This document shows, piece after piece, positions 34,333 to 38,107 of a stretch of DNA of 38,107 nucleotides. The notes under the pieces were generated by a model. That model saw only the letters and a list, made by a program, of their open reading frames with translations. It had not been told where the DNA came from and did no database searches. The stretch lies in NCBI GenBank assembly GCA_046295655.1, contig JBKBMT010000023.1, positions 1 through 38,107 of the forward strand, read 5' to 3'. The DNA is from JBKBMT01 sp046295655. Its GTDB lineage: Bacteria; Pseudomonadota; Alphaproteobacteria; Rhodobacterales; Rhodobacteraceae. Each line of letters begins with the position of its first letter. Within the stretch, counting starts at the first letter, position 1. Position numbers and translations under genes: made by a program.

Positions 34333-35397
34333 ATGAACGCGCTGATCCACCGGCTGACCGCGGGCCTGCCGCCCGGCCGCATCGCCTTTACCTTCATGCT
34401 CGGCGCGCTGGGCGGGGCGGCGGGGCTGGTTCTCGGCCTGCCGCTTGCGGTGCTGCTCGGCTCGCTCGTCACCGTGGCGCTGCTGGCCTCGGCCGGGGTC
34501 AGGGTGGCGGTGCCGCAATCCTGGCGCTTTGCGCTGGTGCCGGTGATCGGCGTCGCCATCGGTGGCGGGTTCACCGAGGAAGTCGCGGCGCAGGCCGTCC
34601 TCTGGTGGGTCACGCTGGCCGGGCTGGTGCTTTACATCCCGCTCGCGCATCTGCTGGCCTACGCGATCTATCGCCGGCTTGGCGGACTTTCCGTCACCAC
34701 GGCCTACTGGGCCGCCATGCCCGGCGGGCTGCTGGAAAGCCTCGCCATGGGCGAGAAGGCAGGGGCCGACGTGGCGATGTTGACGCTTCTGCAGTTCCTT
34801 CGGCTGAATTTTTGCATCATCCTGATTCCGATAGGCTTTTCCATCGCAACCGGGCAGGCCGTGGGCAGCGGAGGTGGCGCCGCCCTGCCCGGATCGGATG
34901 TACCGATCGGGCCGGTGGACGCTGTCCTGCTGATTGCCGCTGCGGTTCTGGGGGTGATCCTCGGACAGTTCGCGCGGCTTCCGGCGGCGATCATCTCGGG
35001 CCCGGTCCTGGCCTCGGCACTGATCCACGCCGCCGGACTGACCAAGGCCGTGCCGCCCGACTGGACCATCGTGGTGACGCAATGGGTGGTCGGGACGAGC
35101 CTCGGCACCCGGTTCGCGGGCTTCGGACGGACCCAGTTGCGCCGCGGTCTGGGCATTTCCCTTCTGAACACCGCACTGTCCCTGACGCTTGCCGCCGGAT
35201 TCGCCGCGGTGCTGGCCCCGCATGTTGCAGAACCGGCGGCCGCGGTCTTTCTGGCCTATGCGCCGGGCGGCATTTCCGAGATGTCGCTGGTGGCGGTGTC
35301 GTTGCAGCTGAGTGCGGTCTATGTCACCGCTCATCACATCGCGCGGATCGTGCTCTCGGTCCTGTGTGCAAAGGCCTTCGCCCGGCTCGCGGAATGA
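34333..35397 (+). CDS. AbrB-family integral membrane protein
   Basis: A 354-residue inner-membrane protein with about ten hydrophobic segments arranged as two repeated halves (AFTFMLGALGGAAGLVLGLP and ISGPVLASALIHAAGL at the starts; YWAAMPGGLLESLAMGEKAGAD and AYAPGGISEMSLVAVSLQL as the matching signature loops). This is the duplicated AbrB/Gneg family, sometimes mislabelled ammonia monooxygenase; it is unrelated to the AbrB DNA-binding protein of Bacillus. The P-G-G-x-x-E motif occurs in both halves. The start ATG at 34333 is preferred to a TTG at 34297; the upstream site is weak. Function is unknown, transport is possible. It follows slyX by 45 bases. Confidence 0.87.
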   Translation: MNALIHRLTAGLPPGRIAFTFMLGALGGAAGLVLGLPLAVLLGSLVTVALLASAGVRVAVPQSWRFALVPVIGVAIGGGFTEEVAAQAVLWWVTLAGLVLYIPLAHLLAYAIYRRLGGLSVTTAYWAAMPGGLLESLAMGEKAGADVAMLTLLQFLRLNFCIILIPIGFSIATGQAVGSGGGAALPGSDVPIGPVDAVLLIAAAVLGVILGQFARLPAAIISGPVLASALIHAAGLTKAVPPDWTIVVTQWVVGTSLGTRFAGFGRTQLRRGLGISLLNTALSLTLAAGFAAVLAPHVAEPAAAVFLAYAPGGISEMSLVAVSLQLSAVYVTAHHIARIVLSVLCAKAFARLAE

Positions 35398-35553
35398 TTT
35401 TCCTTGCTTTTTGGAGCCTCCGGTCTCATATGACGCCTGCGACACTTGCTATCGACCACCTGTCTGCTTTCACGCGGCCACTCCCTCGATCGTGACGTGA
35501 CTGCGCCGGGCCGCCGCATTCCGCGGGCGGTAGAACAGACAGGAGATATCACG
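35398..35553 (+). promoter_or_regulatory. Promoter and 5' leader region of the cold-shock gene
   Basis: A TTGCTT at 35404-35409 and CATATG at 35427-35432, 17 bases apart, form a weak candidate promoter that would give a leader of about 115 bases, as is common for cold-shock genes. The leader contains a short GC hairpin (CCGCC/GGCGG around 35508-35530). No conserved cold-box was identified. AGGAG precedes the start at 35554. Confidence 0.3.
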
Positions 35554-35760
35554 ATGGCCAAGGGCACCGTGAAATGGTTCAACGCTACCAAGGGTTATGG
35601 CTTCATCGCCCCCGAGGGTGGCCGCAAGGACGTGTTCGTCCACATCACCGCGCTGCAGCGCGCCGGCCTTGACGGCCTGAACGACGGCCAGCCGGTCGAG
35701 TTCGACATCGAGAAGGGCCGCGACGGCCGCGAATCGGCGATCAATCTCGTCCTCGCCTGA
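35554..35760 (+). CDS. Cold-shock protein
   Basis: A 68-residue single OB-fold nucleic-acid chaperone that melts RNA structure. KGYGFI (residues 13-18) is RNP1 and DVFVHI (26-31) is RNP2; AKGTVKWFNATKG is the standard N-terminus. Length matches CspA (about 70). The start has AGGAG seven to eight bases before it; earlier in-frame codons belong to the leader. A strong terminator follows at 35781. Whether it is cold-induced or constitutive cannot be told; the leader is consistent with cold regulation. Confidence 0.96.
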   Translation: MAKGTVKWFNATKGYGFIAPEGGRKDVFVHITALQRAGLDGLNDGQPVEFDIEKGRDGRESAINLVLA

Positions 35761-35780
35761 TCCGGGCGAAGCGCATTCAG

Positions 35781-35810
35781 GGGGCGGGCCGAAAGGCCCG
35801 CCCCTTTGTC
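35781..35810 (+). terminator. Intrinsic terminator of the cold-shock gene
   Basis: A perfect ten-base GC stem, GGGGCGGGCC (35781-35790) with its complement at 35795-35804, has a GAAA tetraloop and is followed by TTTGT. It is the clearest terminator in the window. Confidence 0.9.
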
Positions 35811-35840
35811 ATTCGCAGGGTCCATCTGTCGCAGGCCGAG

Positions 35841-35873
35841 TTGACGGAAACATCGGCGCAATAATCTTGTGCC
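35841..35873 (+). promoter_or_regulatory. Candidate promoter and palindrome upstream of prpE
   Basis: A TTGACG at 35841-35846 is a likely -35; the nearest -10 candidate, TAATCT at 35862, is weak and 15 bases away. Overlapping it is an imperfect palindrome, GGCGCAA (35855-35861) and TTGTGCC (35867-35873) around a five-base centre with one wobble pair. This could be an operator for a regulator of prpE. The gene starts at 35920 with GGAGG upstream. Confidence 0.35.
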
Positions 35874-35919
35874 AGCGCATTCCCCAGCGTAAGCAGGCGT
35901 CGGATCGGAGGGGCATACC

Positions 35920-37812
35920 ATGGCATACCGTGAACTCTATGCGCGCTGGAAGGCAGATCCGGAAGCCTTCTGGATGGAGCGGTCGAAGGCGATCGACTGG
36001 GTGCGCCCCCCCTCCAAGGCGTTGTTCGACGATCGCGCGCCGATCTACGAATGGTATTCCGACGGTCTGCTGAACGGCTGCTGGAACGCGGTCGACCGCC
36101 ATGTGGCGGCGGGACGCGGCGGGCAGCTTGCCATCATCCACGACAGCCCGGTAACCGGCACGGTGCAGAAGATCACCTTCGCCGAACTTCAGGACCGTGT
36201 TGCGCGCCTGGGAGGCGCACTGGCGGCGCGGGGCGTCGCCAAGGGCGACCGCGTGATCATCTACATGCCGATGATCCCCGAGGCGCTGATCGCCATGCTG
36301 GCTTGCGCGCGGATCGGGGCGATCCATTCGGTCGTGTTCGGCGGGTTCGCCGCCGCCGAACTGGCGACCCGCATCGACGATGCAAAGCCGAAGGCGATCC
36401 TCGCCGGATCCTGCGGGATCGAGCCGAATCGCGTGGTCCACTACAAGCCGCTGCTGGACGGGGCGATCGACCTGGCCACGCACAAGCCGGACTTCTGCGT
36501 GATCTTTCAGCGCGCGCAGGAACAGGCTGTTCTGGTTCCGGGCCGCGATCACGAATGGCACGCGTTCCAGGAGGGCGCGAGCCCGGTCGATTGCGTGCCG
36601 GTCGAGGGCAATCACCCGGCCTACGTGCTTTACACTTCGGGCACGACCGGCCAGCCAAAGGGCGTCGTGCGCCACACGGCCGGTCATCTGGTCGCGCTGC
36701 ACTGGACGATGCGGAACATCTACGGCGTCGAGCCCGGCGAAGTGTTCTGGGCAGCATCGGACGTCGGCTGGGTCGTCGGGCACAGCTACATCTGCTATGC
36801 GCCCCTCGTCCACGGCAACACCACCGTCGTGTTCGAGGGCAAGCCGGTAGGCACACCCGATGCGGGGACGTTCTGGCGGGTCATCCAGGACCACGGCGTC
36901 GCCGCCCTGTTCACCGCGCCGACGGCCTTTCGCGCGATCAAGCGCGACGACCCCGAAGGCCGGCTGGTCGGAGACTACGACCTGTCGAGCCTGCGGACCC
37001 TTTTCCTGGCCGGCGAGCGGGCGGACCCCGATACGATCGTCTGGGCGCAGGACAAGCTGAAGGTTCCGGTGATCGACCACTGGTGGCAGACCGAAACCGG
37101 CTGGCCCATCGCCGCCAATCCGGTGGGGCTGGAACTTCTGCCGGTCAAGCTCGGCTCGCCGTCCGTGCCGATGCCGGGTTATGACATCCAGGTTCTGGAC
37201 GAGGGCGGGCATCCGCTTCCCGCCGGAACGCTGGGCTCGATCGCGGTCAAACTGCCCTTGCCTCCGGGAACGCTTCCGACCCTGTGGAACGCCGAGGCGC
37301 GGTTCCGCAAGGCCTATCTCGAGCACTTCCCTGGCTACTACGAGACCGGCGACGCCGGCTATGTGGACGAGGACGGATATCTCTACATCATGGCGCGCAC
37401 CGACGACGTCATCAACGTCGCCGGGCATCGGTTATCGACCGGGGCGATGGAAGAGGTGCTGGCAGGACACCCGGATGTCGCGGAATGCGCCGTGGTTGGT
37501 GTGTCCGATCCGCTCAAGGGTCAGATTCCGCTGGGATTTCTTTGTCTCAACAAGGGGTGTGATCGCCGCCATGACGAGATCGTGGCCGAGTGCGTCCGCC
37601 TGATCCGCGACCGGATCGGACCGGTTGCGGATTTCAAGAAGGCCTGTGTCGTGGATCGGCTTCCCAAGACCCGCTCGGGCAAGATCCTCCGCGCGACGAT
37701 GGTCAAGATCGCCGACGGTCAGGAGGTCAGGGTTCCCGCGACGATCGACGATCCGGCGATTCTGGACGAGATCCGGGTGGCGCTGGGCCGGCTGGGTTAC
37801 GCACACGCATAG
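35920..37812 (+). CDS. prpE: Propionyl-CoA synthetase
   Basis: Activates propionate to propionyl-CoA through an adenylate, cytosolic. It has 630 residues, the normal PrpE length. It is an ANL-superfamily enzyme: LYTSGTTGQPKGVVR (P-loop-like A3 motif), WWQTETGWPI (A5), YYETGDAGYVDEDGYL (A7), RTDDVINVAGHRLSTG (A8, hinge), and KTRSGKILR with catalytic Lys588. The N-terminal YRELYARWKADPEAFW and GGCWNAVDRH-like LLNGCWNAVDRHV are typical of PrpE rather than of acetyl-CoA synthetase. The ATG at 35920 has GGAGG eight to nine bases before it. A weak hairpin spans its stop. Upstream are a promoter candidate and palindrome. Acetate or butyrate as alternative substrates is possible. Confidence 0.93.
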   Translation: MAYRELYARWKADPEAFWMERSKAIDWVRPPSKALFDDRAPIYEWYSDGLLNGCWNAVDRHVAAGRGGQLAIIHDSPVTGTVQKITFAELQDRVARLGGALAARGVAKGDRVIIYMPMIPEALIAMLACARIGAIHSVVFGGFAAAELATRIDDAKPKAILAGSCGIEPNRVVHYKPLLDGAIDLATHKPDFCVIFQRAQEQAVLVPGRDHEWHAFQEGASPVDCVPVEGNHPAYVLYTSGTTGQPKGVVRHTAGHLVALHWTMRNIYGVEPGEVFWAASDVGWVVGHSYICYAPLVHGNTTVVFEGKPVGTPDAGTFWRVIQDHGVAALFTAPTAFRAIKRDDPEGRLVGDYDLSSLRTLFLAGERADPDTIVWAQDKLKVPVIDHWWQTETGWPIAANPVGLELLPVKLGSPSVPMPGYDIQVLDEGGHPLPAGTLGSIAVKLPLPPGTLPTLWNAEARFRKAYLEHFPGYYETGDAGYVDEDGYLYIMARTDDVINVAGHRLSTGAMEEVLAGHPDVAECAVVGVSDPLKGQIPLGFLCLNKGCDRRHDEIVAECVRLIRDRIGPVADFKKACVVDRLPKTRSGKILRATMVKIADGQEVRVPATIDDPAILDEIRVALGRLGYAHA

Positions 37813-37851
37813 GCAGAGCGCCTGCAGAGACCCTTTCGCCTGCGCATGTGC
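37801..37851 (+). terminator. Imperfect hairpin spanning the prpE stop
   Basis: GCACACGCATAGGC (37801-37814) can pair with GCCTGCGCATGTGC (37838-37851) over 14 positions with two mismatches and one wobble; it begins inside the last codons of prpE. No T tract follows. A possible transcript-end structure. From here to about 37974 no gene is supported. Confidence 0.35.
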
Positions 37852-37974
37852 TGATCTAGGCTGTCGCGCCATGGGCAAGGCCTGTTCGGACAGTTCGATG
37901 CGCAGGGGTCGCCATACCGGCGGTCGGACCCCGTGAGACCCGGGCCCGATCAGACCTACTGGCCGGCAGAGCCC

Positions 37975-38107
37975 GGCGCGCGCGGCGGCGCGGAGACGGG
38001 CGAGCTGGGCGGGGGTGCGCGCGACCTCGAACTCGCCGCCGCGGACGATGTCGGCGTCGATCCCCTCGCGCTCGGCGACGGTGATCACCTCGTCCACCGC
38101 GGCGTTC
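37975..38107 (-). pseudogene. Fragment of an FAD-dependent amine oxidoreductase (DAO family), apparently broken
   Basis: Read on the minus strand from the window edge, about 42 residues (VDEVITVAEREGIDADIVRGG, then FEVARTPAQLARLRAAA) resemble the middle-front part of DAO-family oxidoreductases (gamma-glutamylputrescine oxidase-like). After this the frame stays open but continues into sequence antisense to the end of prpE, with no family similarity; the two other frames soon end (one at a TAG near 37955). So the C-terminal two thirds are missing and the rest lies to the right, outside the window. Frameshift, deletion or sequence error could cause this. Similarity was judged by eye and is moderate. 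Confidence 0.5.

Noticed and set aside
32433..35495. An open frame of about 1020 codons on the plus strand across hisS, slyX and the AbrB-family gene
   Set aside because: It reads antisense to hisS and in the wrong frame of slyX and the AbrB-family gene; its sequence is low-complexity with no domain.
35776..37428. Minus-strand open frame opposite prpE
   Set aside because: Shadow of prpE codon bias; no motif and no ribosome-binding site.

Overview
The window is a stretch of ordinary, gene-dense chromosome from a high-GC alphaproteobacterium, most likely of the order Rhodobacterales (Rhodobacteraceae/Roseobacter group). This rests on gene types and arrangement: a divergent bet/cho choline locus with a ChoX-type binding protein, hisS-hisZ-hisG with the short form of HisG, a monomer-type pyruvate carboxylase, an FAD-GcvT fusion demethylase, a purC of the longer type, and an FNR-type box of the TTGAY-N4-RTCAA form. 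I see no insertion sequence, prophage, CRISPR array, tRNA or rRNA. Placement below order level is not possible from the sequence alone.

Layout. 1-2264: the 5' part of prs, a DsbA-fold isomerase overlapping an alpha/beta hydrolase, and a small H-type lectin domain protein. 2345-6171: a divergent acyl-CoA locus, with a kinase-like phosphotransferase and a FadR-type GntR regulator on the minus strand and an acyl-CoA dehydrogenase and a short-chain dehydrogenase on the plus strand. A palindrome matching the FadR-subfamily operator lies between them. The set resembles the 4-hydroxyacyl-CoA (levulinate, Lva; ACAD10/11) chemistry. 6166-7389: a Bcr/CflA-type drug exporter. 7466-14159: choline oxidation (betI-betB-betA, minus) divergent from choline ABC uptake (choX-choW-choV, plus), with a perfect BetI-like operator between. 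14163-18940: a TetR-like regulator, a TRIC/UPF0126 membrane protein, rnhA, a peroxiredoxin, a ferredoxin reductase, rsmD and a secreted DUF1223 protein.

19162-26032: aconitase and pyruvate carboxylase, separated by about 630 bases that hold a strong hairpin, two tandem copies of a hairpin-forming repeat, and a probable 46-residue small protein with its own terminator. 26131-30701: an FAD-GcvT fusion (dimethylglycine/sarcosine dehydrogenase-like), purC, a small heat-shock protein and dtd; the last two diverge from an FNR-type box. 30708-34007: hisS-hisZ-hisG on the minus strand. 34081-37812: slyX, an AbrB-family membrane protein, a cold-shock protein with a clear terminator, and a propionyl-CoA synthetase. 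The right edge holds what looks like the broken end of an FAD-dependent amine oxidoreductase gene.

How the genes fit together: choline is imported (ChoXWV) and oxidised to glycine betaine (BetA, BetB) under BetI; the FAD-GcvT protein could act later in the same demethylation chain, although it lies 12 kb away. Propionyl-CoA synthetase, pyruvate carboxylase, aconitase and the acyl-CoA locus are central carbon and short-acid metabolism. I did not find a clear undescribed defence or mobile system. The most promising points are the Lva-like acyl-CoA locus with its operator, the small gene and hairpin repeats between aconitase and pyruvate carboxylase, and the FNR-type box shared by hsp20 and dtd.
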